Below, in pieces: positions 1 to 8,352 of a DNA stretch of 64,000 nt. Made by a program: the position numbers and the translations under genes. The stretch comes from Neorhizobium galegae (lineage in GTDB: Bacteria > Pseudomonadota > Alphaproteobacteria > Rhizobiales > Rhizobiaceae): assembly GCF_021391675.1 (NCBI RefSeq), contig NZ_CP090096.1, positions 248,001 to 312,000 of the forward strand, written 5' to 3'. Each line of letters begins with the position of its first letter. Within the stretch, counting starts at the first letter, position 1. The notes beneath the pieces were generated by a model. The model had not been told where the DNA came from, made no database searches, and was given only the letters and a program-made list of their open reading frames with translations.

Positions 1-32
1 ACGGACCGCATCCTCGGTAGCTGAAGTCTGGC

Positions 33-250
33 TCAAAGCGTCTGTCCTTCGTCGATCACGAGTATCTGGCCGGTCACGGATGCTGCTTCGTCGCTGGAGA
101 GAAAACGGCCGCCGCCATCTCTTCCACCGCGCCCAGCCGGCCTATCGGCTGACGGGAAATGAAGCTGCGCCGCATCTCTTCGGGATCGGCCGCCTCGTCG
201 ATCCGACCCAGCAAGCCAGGCGAAAGCGTCGTGCCCATAGGCGACCCGGT
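33..250 (-). pseudogene. Remnant of a short-chain dehydrogenase (C-terminal ~65 codons, frameshifted)
   Basis: Read on the minus strand, one frame gives an SDR-like stretch beginning PMGTTLSPGLLGR and ending around RQPIGRLGAVEEMAAAVF. A second frame then supplies the usual SDR tail, LSSDEAASVTGQILVIDEG, ending at the TGA at 33-35. The switch of frame falls near 97-106, so at least one base has been lost or gained. The Rossmann fold, the nucleotide-binding glycines and the YxxxK catalytic pair are absent: upstream of about 250 no frame continues the family, and the palindromic module at 281-459 follows. I read it as a dead gene. The tail resembles NAD(P)-dependent sugar-acid dehydrogenases of the SDR family, but the fragment is too short to name a substrate. 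Confidence 0.7.
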
Positions 251-280
251 TCGGGAACCTCTTCCACAGGCGCACAACAA

Positions 281-304
281 ACGTCTAGTGTGCACACTAG
301 ACGT
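281..304. promoter_or_regulatory. 24-base perfect palindrome, copy 1
   Basis: The half-site ACGTCTAGTGTG is followed directly by its exact reverse complement. The same 24 bases recur at 436-459. The symmetry without spacer fits a dimeric regulator site; a GntR/FCD protein is a reasonable guess because a GntR gene remnant lies alongside. Confidence 0.55.
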
Positions 305-459
305 CAGCTTGCTGACAAAGTCCCTTTGGACTTCGATTCAGCGACTTTGATTCCCATCCGTTCACGCTTCGATTCAGGGACGTTCCGTGAATCCTTGCTC
401 GATTGGAAGGGTGTCGAGGGTTTGTCAGCAGTCTGACGTCTAGTGTGCACACTAGACGT
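281..459. repeat. 179-base module with 39-base near-perfect terminal inverted repeats
   Basis: Bases 281-319 and the reverse complement of 421-459 agree at 37 of 39 positions. Each arm begins with the same 24-base perfect palindrome (half-site ACGTCTAGTGTG) and then carries a second small palindrome (GTCAGC-TT-GCTGAC on the left, GTCAG-CAGT-CTGAC on the right). The interior repeats TTCGATTCAG twice in direct orientation and contains a further GATTCA...TGAATC inverted repeat. There is no open frame of note. The module sits exactly between two truncated genes. It could be a MITE-like non-autonomous element, or a duplicated operator region of a lost divergent gene pair. The inner half-site AGTGTG/CACACT resembles operators of FCD-type GntR proteins, which favours the operator reading; the long matching arms favour the element reading. 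Confidence 0.8.
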
Positions 460-461
460 CA
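434..461. promoter_or_regulatory. 28-base perfect palindrome containing copy 2 of the 24-base site
   Basis: The 24-base palindrome of 281-304 is repeated at 436-459 and is here extended by TG on the left and CA on the right, giving 28 symmetric bases. The truncated GntR frame begins about 15 bases downstream. Confidence 0.55.
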
Positions 462-475
462 TTTGATTTTTGGCA

Positions 476-629
476 AGACGAGCGGCTTCAGGCCGGCAGG
501 GTGGCAGACGCCGCGGCCTCGCTGCGACAGCACCTGCAGATTTCGCGTCAGCGGGCGATCGACCGCATCACGCGGGTAACCCGCGAAGTGCATCCGCATG
601 ACCTGCCCTATCTGGAAAAGCTCGACTGA
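476..629 (+). pseudogene. C-terminal remnant of a GntR (FCD) regulator
   Basis: The frame running into the TGA at 627-629 reads DERLQAGRVADAAASL, then RQHLQISRQRAIDRITRV and ends HPHDLPYLEKLD. This is the typical last helix and tail of an FCD-domain GntR regulator (GD/GR..A...L..HL..SR.RA..RI pattern). The DNA-binding domain and most of the FCD domain are missing, and family resemblance stops about 15-25 bases after the palindromic module. No start codon or ribosome site belongs to it. Together with the SDR remnant on the other side it suggests a former sugar-acid dehydrogenase locus that has collapsed. Confidence 0.6.
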
Positions 630-704
630 ACCTCCGCACGAAGCAACAGCACCTGCGACCGGGCCACTTCGCCGGGTACCTTCGCGCAGGGACTTGATGT
701 CGCT

Positions 705-1433
705 TCACGCGCCGTCTTCGACCAGAAGTCGAATGACGCTCTGCTTCATGTGGAAACTCATGACTTCGTGTGCCTGCACCGGGTCGCCGGCCTTGATGGC
801 GTCAAGGACGCGTTGATGCTCTTCGACGACACGCGGCGCCACCTGGTCGGGCGGCCGTTCTTGCAGCTTGCGGGTGAACTCCATCATCAGCTTGATCTGG
901 TTGCGCATCGTACCGAGCGCAAAGGGGAAATACGGGTTGCGAGTGGCTTGCGCCACGGCCATGTGAAAGGCGAAGTCTGCTTCAAAGACGCCCTCGCCGG
1001 GCGGCAGGGTCAGCATCCGCCGATGCGCTTCCTCGATACCGCGAATCCCTTCGGGATCGCAAAGCCGCGCCGCGTCCTCCGCTGCCGCACATTCCACCAC
1101 CTGGCGAAACCGCATGCAGCGCTTCATGTCGAACACCGTCTGGATCGACAGCCCCTGAATGTCGGCGGCCGACGGCACGACATCCGCCCGAGGTTGCACG
1201 AAATTGGCCGAGCCTCGCCGGGAAATGATCCGGCCGGCGTCGCGCATCTTCACCAGCGCCTTTCGCAGCACCGGACGCGATACGCCGAATTGCCGGGCAA
1301 GCTCCGCCTCCGGAGGCAAGCGTCCGCCCCCCTGCCAGGCCGGCGCCTCCAGCATTGCTTCCAGCCGGGCGAGCACATGCGACGACAGGTCCTTAACGGC
1401 GCGGGTTTGCTGAATTATCTCATCCATCGCCAC
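705..1433 (-). CDS. FCD-type GntR transcriptional regulator
   Basis: The protein has 242 residues, the usual size for the FadR subfamily. Residues about 12-80 form the winged helix-turn-helix (LPPEAELARQFGVSRPVLRK, then a RRGSANFV wing). The rest is an all-helical FCD sensor domain with the metal/ligand-binding pattern of Asp and three His visible in DFAFH, EEHQRV and SFHMKQ. FCD regulators usually bind small carboxylates or sugar acids. It is transcribed divergently from gudD with 163 bases between the starts, so control of gudD and of itself is the natural reading. The exact effector (glucarate, galactarate or a downstream keto acid) cannot be read from sequence. Confidence 0.9.
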   Translation of the reverse strand: MAMDEIIQQTRAVKDLSSHVLARLEAMLEAPAWQGGGRLPPEAELARQFGVSRPVLRKALVKMRDAGRIISRRGSANFVQPRADVVPSAADIQGLSIQTVFDMKRCMRFRQVVECAAAEDAARLCDPEGIRGIEEAHRRMLTLPPGEGVFEADFAFHMAVAQATRNPYFPFALGTMRNQIKLMMEFTRKLQERPPDQVAPRVVEEHQRVLDAIKAGDPVQAHEVMSFHMKQSVIRLLVEDGA

Positions 1434-1494
1434 ATCCTATCCCCGGCATCCGCCCTTTCCAAGTGGGTCGACCGATTACTAATATTTACTTATA

Positions 1495-1524
1495 TTGACA
1501 AATGAGTTCGCCTGCGCGACTTAT
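1495..1524 (+). promoter_or_regulatory. Candidate promoter for gudD
   Basis: TTGACA at 1495-1500 is followed after 18 bases by ACTTAT at 1519-1524, in the AT-rich part of the divergent intergenic region and about 75 bases before the gudD start. A short palindrome GGTCGACC lies just upstream at 1466-1473 and could belong to the divergent GntR operator. Assigned by eye only. Confidence 0.35.
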
Positions 1525-1596
1525 TTGAGGATTGCCGCGCCGAGGTGGCCTGAAACCCGCATGACCTGAGAAGTGCCCGACATGACAGAGGACCGG

Positions 1597-2973
1597 ATGC
1601 TCATCGAGCCGAATTCGTCGACACACGCCGCAAACAGCCATCTCGCCCGGCATACGCCGCGCATCGTTTCCGTGCGGGCGATCCCGGTTGCGGGACGCGA
1701 CAGTATGTTGCTCAACCTCAGCGGCGCGCACGCTCCCTTCTTCACCCGCAACCTCGCGATCGTCGAAGACGATTCGGGTCATGTGGGCATCGGCGAGGTT
1801 CCGGGCGGCGAGACGATCCGCCGGACGATCGAGGAAGCAGGCCCTCTTCTAATCAGCCAGACGATCGGCGGTTATAACGGCCTGCTCGACCAGGTGCGCA
1901 AGACTTTCGGCGACCGTGACAGCGGCGGCCGCGGACTGCAGACCTTCGATCTGCGCACGACAATCCATGTGGTGACGGCGCTGGAATCGGCGCTGCTCGA
2001 CCTTCTCGGCCAGCATCTCGGCGTGCCGGTGGCAGCCCTTCTCGGCAACGGCCAGCAGCGCGACCGCGTCGAAATGCTCGGTTACCTCTTCTACGTCGGT
2101 GATCGCCAAAAGACGGACCTCCTCTATCGTGATGGCAAAGGCGAGACCGACGCATGGTTGCGGCTGCGCGACGAGGAGGCCATTACGCCGGAAGCGATCG
2201 TCCGGCTCGCCGAGGCAACGCAGGAGCGCTACGGTTTTCGCGACTTCAAGCTGAAGGGCGGCGTCTTGCGAGGCGACGAGGAGATCGAGGCGGTGACGGC
2301 CATCGCCCGCCGCTTCCCCGAAGCGCGCGTCACCCTCGACCCCAATGGCGCCTGGTCGCTGGAGGAGGCGGTTCGTCTCTGCAAGGGACGCGGCGACGTG
2401 CTCGCCTATGCGGAAGACCCCTGCGGCGCAGAGCAGGGCTATTCCGGCCGCGAGATCATGGCGGAGTTTCGCCGCGCCACCGGGTTGCCGACCGCCACCA
2501 ACATGGTGGCCACCGATTGGCGCCAGCTCTCACACGCGATCCAGCTGCAATCGGTCGACATCCCGCTCGCCGATCCGCATTTCTGGACCATGCAGGGCTC
2601 CGTGCGCGTCGCACAGGTCTGCCAGACCTTCGGCATGACCTGGGGTTCGCATTCCAACAACCATTTCGACGTGTCCCTGGCGATGTTCACCCATGTGGCG
2701 CGGCAGCGCGCCGGACGCGTGACCGCACTCGACACCCACTGGATCTGGCAGGACGGACAGCGGCTGACCCGCGAGCCGCTGAAGATCGAGGACGGACATA
2801 TCGCAGTGCCGGATCGGCCGGGGCTCGGCGTGGAGCTGGATATGGAGCGCGTCGAGGAGGCCCACCAACTCTACCTGAAGCACGGGCTCGGCGCGCGCGA
2901 CGACGCGACCGCGATGCAATATCTCATCAAGGACTGGCGCTTCGACAACAAGCGGCCGTGCCTGGTGCGCTGA
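1597..2973 (+). CDS. gudD: Glucarate dehydratase
   Basis: Enolase-superfamily enzyme that dehydrates D-glucarate (often also L-idarate) to 5-dehydro-4-deoxyglucarate in the cytoplasm. About 458 residues, close to the 446 of the E. coli enzyme, and colinear with it. The family landmarks are present: a KLKGG lysine motif, DPNGAWS with the first metal ligand, AEDPCG with the second, the TATNM segment supplying the asparagine, and GSHSNNH with the catalytic histidine. I chose ATG 1597 because AGAGGA sits five bases upstream; GTG 1573 and ATG 1582 are in frame and would add eight or five residues. It lies beside a divergent GntR regulator and upstream of a tricarboxylate-type binding protein, a common aldarate-utilisation arrangement. 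Confidence 0.92.
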   Translation: MLIEPNSSTHAANSHLARHTPRIVSVRAIPVAGRDSMLLNLSGAHAPFFTRNLAIVEDDSGHVGIGEVPGGETIRRTIEEAGPLLISQTIGGYNGLLDQVRKTFGDRDSGGRGLQTFDLRTTIHVVTALESALLDLLGQHLGVPVAALLGNGQQRDRVEMLGYLFYVGDRQKTDLLYRDGKGETDAWLRLRDEEAITPEAIVRLAEATQERYGFRDFKLKGGVLRGDEEIEAVTAIARRFPEARVTLDPNGAWSLEEAVRLCKGRGDVLAYAEDPCGAEQGYSGREIMAEFRRATGLPTATNMVATDWRQLSHAIQLQSVDIPLADPHFWTMQGSVRVAQVCQTFGMTWGSHSNNHFDVSLAMFTHVARQRAGRVTALDTHWIWQDGQRLTREPLKIEDGHIAVPDRPGLGVELDMERVEEAHQLYLKHGLGARDDATAMQYLIKDWRFDNKRPCLVR

Positions 2974-2987
2974 CGAAAGAACCACAG

Positions 2988-3010
2988 GGCCGCCCTGCGC
3001 CGCGGCGGCC
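2988..3010 (+). other. GC-rich hairpin between gudD and the TctC gene
   Basis: GGCCGCC at 2988-2994 pairs with GGCGGCC at 3004-3010 around a nine-base loop. There is no T-run, so this is not a complete intrinsic terminator. It could protect the upstream message or pause transcription. Confidence 0.35.
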
Positions 3011-3053
3011 ATCACCAGGAAGCGGCGTCAAGGATCATTGAGGAGGATGAACC

Positions 3054-4023
3054 ATGAAAGCACAAACACTGCTCGCCATTTCGCTTAGCCTCGGCATCGC
3101 TCTTGCCGCAGGCGTTGCCAAGGCATTCCCGGACGGCCCGATCACAATTATCGTGCCCTTCCCGCCAGGTGGCGCGACCGATACGACTGCGCGGTTCATG
3201 GAGCCGCACATGTCCAAGGTATTGGGAGCGAACATCGTTGTCGAAAACAAGCCGGGCGCCACCGGCGCGATCGGCGCAGGCCTGGTCGCCGATGCCGAAG
3301 CCAACGGCCAGACGTTGATGGTCGCCTCGCTCGGCACCTTCGCCACCAACCCCTATCTTCAAAAGAAGCTCTCCTACGATCCGGTGAAGGACTTCGATCT
3401 CCTGACGGTCGCGGTGAGCACGCCCAATGTCCTGGTCGCCACGCCGAAATTCAAGCCGGGCAGCGTACCGGAGCTCGTGGCTGCGATGAAGGAAAAGCCG
3501 GAAAGCGTCACCTTCGCAAATTCCGGCACCGGCTCTTCCGATCATCTGACTGCCGCACTCTTCTGGCAGGCGACGGGCACCAAGGGCGTGCATGTGCCCT
3601 ACAAGGGAGGCTCCGCGGCACAGGCCGATCTCGTCGGCGGCCATGTGGACGTGTCCTTCCAGAACCTCGGTGCGATCATCAATTTCGTGCAGGGCGGGCA
3701 GATGAAGGCGCTCGCACAGACGGGCGAGAAACGCCATCCGCTGCTGCCGAACGTGCCGACGCTCACCGAGCTCGGATACACCAATATCGTCGTCAACGCC
3801 TGGCAGGGCGTGGCAGCCCCAGAAGGGCCTGCCGGCCGACGTCAAGGCAAAACTCAACCAGGCGATCCAGGCGTCGCTCAAGGACCCCGAGGTCGTTGCC
3901 AAGTTCAACAAGCTGGGCTTCGACGTCGTCGCCAATTCGAACGAGGAATTCGGCACCTATCTCAACAAGGAGATGGCGCGCTGGAAGGACGTCATCGAAA
4001 AGGGCAATATCAGCGCGGAGTAA
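3054..4023 (+). pseudogene. Tripartite tricarboxylate transporter binding protein (TctC/Bug family), frameshifted
   Basis: The start has a good AGGAGG site and a clear Sec signal peptide (MKAQTLLAISLSLGIALAAG...AKA), then the Bug-family core: ITIIVPFPPGGATD near the start, ENKPGATGAIGAG, the GTGSSDHLTAA segment and PYKGGSAAQ. The frame is intact to about codon 255. After VNAWQGVAAP, near 3818-3825, one extra base shifts it; the next frame continues perfectly as GLPADVKAKLNQAIQASLKD and ends KGNISAE at the TAA 4021-4023. The repaired protein would have about 322 residues, normal for the family. Periplasmic capture of a carboxylate, probably an aldarate given gudD, is the likely former role. 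No TctA/TctB membrane genes follow. Either an inactivated gene or a sequencing error in CCCCAGAAGGG. Confidence 0.85.
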
Positions 4024-4088
4024 TCCGTGGACTGACGGGCTTACTTAAGTCCCTCGAGCGGCTTCCTCGCGACATCGGGGAAGTCGCC

Positions 4089-4349
4089 TCAAGGTCTGAA
4101 AGAGACTTCTCCGGCATCCGGTCCTGTGCCGGCGACCTCGATGCGAAAGAGATCTTTGATCGATGCGACCACATCCTCGATCCGTTCGACGGGACTGCGG
4201 CTCTCCGGCTCGACCGGTACGACCTCCAGCACGCTTGACAACTTAAACGACCGGACACCGTCGTTCACACGTGTGTATAATCTTCCGTTTTCAATCCTGA
4301 TGTCTTCAGCAAAAAAATCGTCACTGTCCTCGACTGCCACCAAAAACAT
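4089..4349 (-). CDS. Small acidic protein of unknown function
   Basis: An 86-residue frame beginning MFLVAVEDSDDFFAEDIRI, rich in Asp, Glu and Val, with no membrane segment or motif I recognise. GGAG lies seven bases before the ATG (GGAGTTCTGAATG), and the composition looks coding rather than a shadow, since no gene lies opposite. It is convergent with the TctC gene. A 17-codon frame ends immediately before its ATG, which could couple its translation to upstream reading. Function cannot be assigned. Confidence 0.5.
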   Translation of the reverse strand: MFLVAVEDSDDFFAEDIRIENGRLYTRVNDGVRSFKLSSVLEVVPVEPESRSPVERIEDVVASIKDLFRIEVAGTGPDAGEVSFRP

Positions 4350-4671
4350 TCAGAACTCCACGCCATCTTCGGATAGCCCATAAGATCGAGCGGAATGCAT
4401 CATTTCAAATCGAGAAAACGAGGTAGGCCCGGCTGCTCCTTTCGGTGGTGCCGAGTGGACATGTCCACAACAAGCTCCTGTTCCGCGGCAGGCGCGGCTT
4501 TCTCCCCCATATGGACGCGGAAATAGATCGTCTGGCGGATATGCGAATCACGAGCGGTGAACAATGATGGTGATGCGGGAAGACCCCCACCATCAGCAAT
4601 GGTCCCGCCTTGCGACTGGAGTCCGGAATCCAGTCGCTTGCGCTCAATCGTGCAAGACCAAGGGACTTATG
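4350..4671. other. Stretch with no firm gene; chain of very short minus-strand frames
   Basis: I see no recognisable gene in these ~320 bases. On the minus strand a frame open from about 4655 to 4400 contains an ATG at 4508-4510 and would give a 36-residue peptide starting MGEKAAPAAEQELVV. Its TGA overlaps an ATGATG that opens a 17-codon frame, which in turn ends next to the ATG of the 86-residue gene. The stop/start overlaps resemble an operon in miniature, but none of the peptides matches a family I know, so this may be the decayed end of a former gene. Confidence 0.3.
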
Positions 4672-6210
4672 TTAGCGGTTCCGGCAGTCGAAACTTGCCG
4701 CGCTGTCGATATTTCCGTCCCCCTTGTATTGCGCGTAGGACGGGTAGGGGCATAGCGGACGGGTCCGACCGGGGAAAGCCTTGCCCGAAGCTTCGACACT
4801 CCGCGGAGCTTCATCCTTTTCTACCCAGTCGACCAACTCGGTCAACATGTCGAACTGATCGAGACCGGCGGGGCCGCCACGGCAATGGGCCATGCCCGGA
4901 ACGAGATAGAGCTTGGCCCAGTCCTCCACCCGCTTGCTGGTCTTGGTCGCCGTGCTCATCCGGTTGAAGAAATCGACCGTATCGTTGGAGGAGAACCACG
5001 GATCACTCACTCCATGGAAGAAAATGATCTTGCTTCCCCGGGCGGCGAAGGAACTGAGATCCGTCCATTGATCGGCGTTGATCAGCCTTTGCTGCGGATC
5101 GTCGATGTCGGCCTTCTGAACGGCATCGTCCACATCGAAACTCATGGCGTTATTCTTGAACTGCCGGTTGCGCTTGTCATCGAACCGCATGAGCCCTGGA
5201 ATGGGATCTGCCGTGCTCATGACGCCCGTATCGTAGGGAAACGCCACATAGGCGGGCCGACCTGATGCATCGAGTGTCGGCGAAAACGTCTCAGCCACCA
5301 CGTCCACCTGCTGCTTCGTGAGGCACCCGTCGGCTTTTCCGGCAGGGCAAAGGAGGCTCGCCGGATCGAATTTGCAAGCGGCTGCGTTTGCGATCATCCC
5401 GTCCTCGATGCCATCGAGACCATCACAGGACTTCAGTATCCCCTTGAGGACCAGATCGCGATCACCGTCCGAGAAGGCTTTCGTTCGGTCCGGAGCGCCG
5501 TCAGCGCCGGCCGGCGATATCTTGTTCATCGCAACGTTCTTGGCAGCGAGCGACATGTTCGAACGGCTTGTTCGCATGGCCGGAGCCCCGGAGATAATGC
5601 CGTCGAACAACGTGGGAAATCGTTGCGCCGAGGCCATCGCCTCGCGCCCGCCGGTTGAGCATCCTGCGAAATAGGAGCGATCAGCGACCTTGCCGTAATA
5701 GGTGGCGACCAATGCCTTGCCGAGCACCGTGACCTTCTCGACCGACCAGCCGGCGAAATTCAACGTGGCAATCTGATCCGCCCGGAAGGAGGCGTCCCAG
5801 GCTTCGCCCTTGTGGCCGCTGTCATGCGAAATGACGGCGAAACCACGGGAAAGACCATTTTGCGTTCCGGCGGCCACGTCTCCCAGGGCCGGCCGCACCA
5901 CGCCATTCAGGCCTCCGCCGCCTTGCACCAGAAACCTTCCTGTCCAACTGTCCGGCAAAGCAATGGAAAACCCGATGGCATAAGCCTTGCCGTCCGCGCC
6001 GGTGCGCTGTTCGAACGAACCACTGACGAGACAATGTCCCGGTCCCTTGTCCTTGATGTGATCGGCGCTCGCGACCTTCATGTCGAACCCGGCCAGTTGA
6101 AGGGTCTTCGCCGCCGAGCATCTCGCTTCGGGCGAAGAATCCGCGGCGACGGCCGGCGTCAAGCCGGGCATGAGGGCAACAAACGCTGTGGCTACAACCA
6201 GCCTGATCAT
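4672..6210 (-). CDS. Tannase/feruloyl esterase family hydrolase, exported
   Basis: About 512 residues, the normal length for this alpha/beta-hydrolase family, which cleaves ester bonds of plant phenolic acids (gallate, ferulate) or similar esters. The GCSTGGREA box carries the nucleophilic serine, SDPWFSS the catalytic aspartate and GMAHCRGG the histidine. The cysteines next to Ser and His (GCS and AHC) are the disulfide pair that holds the triad together in this family. The start at 6210 is preferred because GGAGGAGGA lies nine bases upstream and it opens directly into a signal peptide (MIRLVVATAFVALMPGLTPA); an in-frame upstream start at 6264 would bury it. The action is therefore periplasmic or extracellular. 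It stands alone between unrelated genes, with a LysR gene upstream on the same strand. The precise substrate is not inferable. Confidence 0.88.
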   Translation of the reverse strand: MIRLVVATAFVALMPGLTPAVAADSSPEARCSAAKTLQLAGFDMKVASADHIKDKGPGHCLVSGSFEQRTGADGKAYAIGFSIALPDSWTGRFLVQGGGGLNGVVRPALGDVAAGTQNGLSRGFAVISHDSGHKGEAWDASFRADQIATLNFAGWSVEKVTVLGKALVATYYGKVADRSYFAGCSTGGREAMASAQRFPTLFDGIISGAPAMRTSRSNMSLAAKNVAMNKISPAGADGAPDRTKAFSDGDRDLVLKGILKSCDGLDGIEDGMIANAAACKFDPASLLCPAGKADGCLTKQQVDVVAETFSPTLDASGRPAYVAFPYDTGVMSTADPIPGLMRFDDKRNRQFKNNAMSFDVDDAVQKADIDDPQQRLINADQWTDLSSFAARGSKIIFFHGVSDPWFSSNDTVDFFNRMSTATKTSKRVEDWAKLYLVPGMAHCRGGPAGLDQFDMLTELVDWVEKDEAPRSVEASGKAFPGRTRPLCPYPSYAQYKGDGNIDSAASFDCRNR

Positions 6211-6319
6211 ATCCGATCGTCCTCCTCCATGACGCAGCCTCCTCAAGCCGCGCCGCAATCGCACCAGATTTCAGGCTCCCTGTCAATCAATGGCTGCGCC
6301 GCTTGCCTGCCCCAGCTGG

Positions 6320-7303
6320 CTATTCGGACCGTCCGTCGATCGTTTCCAATTGTGCCGGCGGGATGGACCTGGCTGGCCACTTGATAGCGGTCCTCACGTC
6401 CTTCGTTGCTGCAATCCGACGCGTCGTCTCGACAAAATCGAGCACGATCTTCGATTTTTCCTCCGCATGCCAGGCGACGAGCAGTTCGACTTCGGCGGGG
6501 ATGTCGTCGAGCCGCCTGTACACGAGGTATGGGCTTGGATTGTGGGCGAGCCAGGACGGCGCGATCGCAATCCCGACGCCGGCCGCCACCAGTGTGCCGA
6601 TCGCCAGGGTATGCGAGACCTCCTGCACGATGACCGGGTAGACGCCGGCCCGGCGCAGTGCGCCCATGATCGCGTGGTAGTAGCTCGCTCCCACGGTCGG
6701 GGCATAGGTGATGATGGGCTCGCCGGCGAAATCTTTTACAGTCAGGTCTTCCTTCTGCGCCAGCCGATGCTCCCTGGGCAGCACCGCCACGAAACCTTCC
6801 TGCAAGATATGCTCGGTCTTCAAGAAACCTGTCGGGTTGGTCGGGCGGATGAAGGCCACCTGCACTTTACTGCTCTGGAGCAGTTCGAGCTGCTGTGCGG
6901 TGCCGAGCACCTGCACGTCGACGGTCATCGCCGGATAGCGTTTTCGAAAGTCCGAAATTACCGGCGGCAGGACATGCGATAGCGCCACATGCACCCCGCT
7001 GACGGAAATCGTTCCGCTATCGTCACCGGAAATGGAACGGGTATGCGTGACCGCCCTGTCGATACCTCCTAGGATTTCCTGGGCGTGACGCAGGAAGATC
7101 TCGCCGGCAGGCGTCAGCTTCACGCGGCGCGTCGTGCGGCGGAAAAGCTTGGTGCCGAGGCGATCTTCGAGCTGCCGGATCTGTTGGCTGAGCGGCGCCT
7201 GCGCCATTCCGAGCTTGTCGGCGGCGCGGCTGAAATGCAGCTCTTCGGCGACGCAGGCGAAATAGTGGAGGTGACGAAATTCGATGCCGTATTTCATATC
7301 CAA
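6320..7303 (-). CDS. LysR-family transcriptional regulator
   Basis: 327 residues. The N-terminal helix-turn-helix is canonical (FSRAADKLGMAQAPLSQQIR, then LEDRLGTKLFRRTTR), followed by the two-lobe periplasmic-binding-protein-like effector domain (VHVALSHVLPPVISDFRKRY onward). The start has two close methionines, at residues 1 and 3. It is divergent from the ABC transporter operon that begins at 7422, and an 18-base inverted repeat lies between the two genes. The conventional arrangement makes it the activator of that operon with an inducer related to the imported compound. The N-terminal helix resembles regulators of aromatic-acid genes (BenM/CatM type), but that is a weak hint. Confidence 0.9.
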   Translation of the reverse strand: MDMKYGIEFRHLHYFACVAEELHFSRAADKLGMAQAPLSQQIRQLEDRLGTKLFRRTTRRVKLTPAGEIFLRHAQEILGGIDRAVTHTRSISGDDSGTISVSGVHVALSHVLPPVISDFRKRYPAMTVDVQVLGTAQQLELLQSSKVQVAFIRPTNPTGFLKTEHILQEGFVAVLPREHRLAQKEDLTVKDFAGEPIITYAPTVGASYYHAIMGALRRAGVYPVIVQEVSHTLAIGTLVAAGVGIAIAPSWLAHNPSPYLVYRRLDDIPAEVELLVAWHAEEKSKIVLDFVETTRRIAATKDVRTAIKWPARSIPPAQLETIDGRSE

Positions 7304-7330
7304 AACATATCAATACTCCCATGATTTTGT

Positions 7331-7348
7331 AATAGATAATAATCTATT
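7331..7348. promoter_or_regulatory. Probable LysR binding site
   Basis: AATAGAT (7331-7337) and ATCTATT (7342-7348) form a perfect inverted repeat with a four-base spacer, in an AT-rich stretch 28 bases before the LysR start on one side and about 74 bases before the transporter start on the other. The size and symmetry match a LysR recognition site. Two TCCC(A/G)TGATT repeats flank it. Confidence 0.5.
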
Positions 7349-7421
7349 CCCGTGATTAGTTTTAAAAAAAACGACAATAAAATTGGAACAGCTGGAGCTT
7401 CGGCTTCCGAAACGGAGCGTA

Positions 7422-8342
7422 ATGACGCGTTTCTGGGTGTTAAAAATTTTGCGGACCGTGTTGACGCTTTGGTTCGTGGTGACTTTCGTATTCGTGGTGC
7501 TGAGAACGTCCGGGGATCCGGTCGTGGCGCTTGTCGGCGCCGATGCCACCCCTGAGGAAGTCGAACAGTTTCGCCAGCTCTGGCGTCTCGATGACCCGCT
7601 CTGGATCCAGTATTTCCGCTACGTCATCCAGATGGCGACCGGCCAGTTCGGCATTTCCTATCGCGACGGCCGCGAGGTCATCGACATCATCGCCGAACGG
7701 GTTCCGTGGACGCTGATCCTCGGCCTTTTCTCCTATATCGGGGCCATCCTGATCGGCGTTCCGGCCGGCATCCTCGCCGCCATCAAGCGCGGTTCGACCT
7801 TCGACAACCTGATCATGGCGACCGCCGTGTTCGGCTTCGCCCTGCCGAACTTCTTCCTCGGCATCCTGATGATCCTGCTCTTCTCGCTTAGCCTGCAATG
7901 GCTGCCGAGTTCCGGCACCGGCACCGTCTGGCACCTGATCATGCCTGCGATCACGCTTGCGACCTTCACGGCCGGCACCCTCGCCCGCTTCACCCGCTCG
8001 GCCATGCTGGAAGTGCTGGACAAGCTCTATATCCGGGCCGCGGCCGCCAAGGGCGTTGGTTACTGGAAACGCATCATCTTCCACGCGCTACCGAATGCCA
8101 GCATCCCGCTCGTCACCATTATCGGCCTTAATCTCGGTGAACTGATCGGCGGCGCCATCGTCGTCGAGACCGTGTTCGCATGGCCGGGCGTCGGGCGGCT
8201 GCTGGTGACGGCCGTGTCCTCGCGTGACCTTGCCGTGGTTCAGGGGCTGGTGCTGGTCATGGCGGTGACGATGGTGCTCGCAAATCTGGTCGTCGACCTG
8301 CTCTACGGCCTCCTCGACCCGCGCATCCGCGTGCAGAATTGA
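7422..8342 (+). CDS. ABC transporter permease, DppB/OppB type
   Basis: About 306 residues with six hydrophobic segments, the first at the N-terminus (LRTVLTLWFVVTFVFVVL). The cytoplasmic EAA-type loop is visible near IRAAAAKGVGYWKRIIFHALPNA, and the C-terminus reads LLDPRIRVQN, as usual for the first permease of family-5 peptide/opine/nickel systems. ATG 7422 is chosen because GGAG lies five bases upstream; a TTG at 7383 is in frame but has no ribosome site. It pairs with the permease starting at 8353, the binding protein at 9234 and the fused ATPase at 11644. Confidence 0.92.
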   Translation: MTRFWVLKILRTVLTLWFVVTFVFVVLRTSGDPVVALVGADATPEEVEQFRQLWRLDDPLWIQYFRYVIQMATGQFGISYRDGREVIDIIAERVPWTLILGLFSYIGAILIGVPAGILAAIKRGSTFDNLIMATAVFGFALPNFFLGILMILLFSLSLQWLPSSGTGTVWHLIMPAITLATFTAGTLARFTRSAMLEVLDKLYIRAAAAKGVGYWKRIIFHALPNASIPLVTIIGLNLGELIGGAIVVETVFAWPGVGRLLVTAVSSRDLAVVQGLVLVMAVTMVLANLVVDLLYGLLDPRIRVQN

Positions 8343-8352
8343 GGGCCGGCAG

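Noticed and set aside
281..459. Possible CRISPR array
   Set aside because: Only two repeat copies, in palindromic form with a single spacer-like interval and no cas genes; the structure is an inverted repeat.
281..459. Possible plasmid parS or replication origin
   Set aside because: No repABC or partition genes are in the window and the palindrome does not have the repABC parS pattern.
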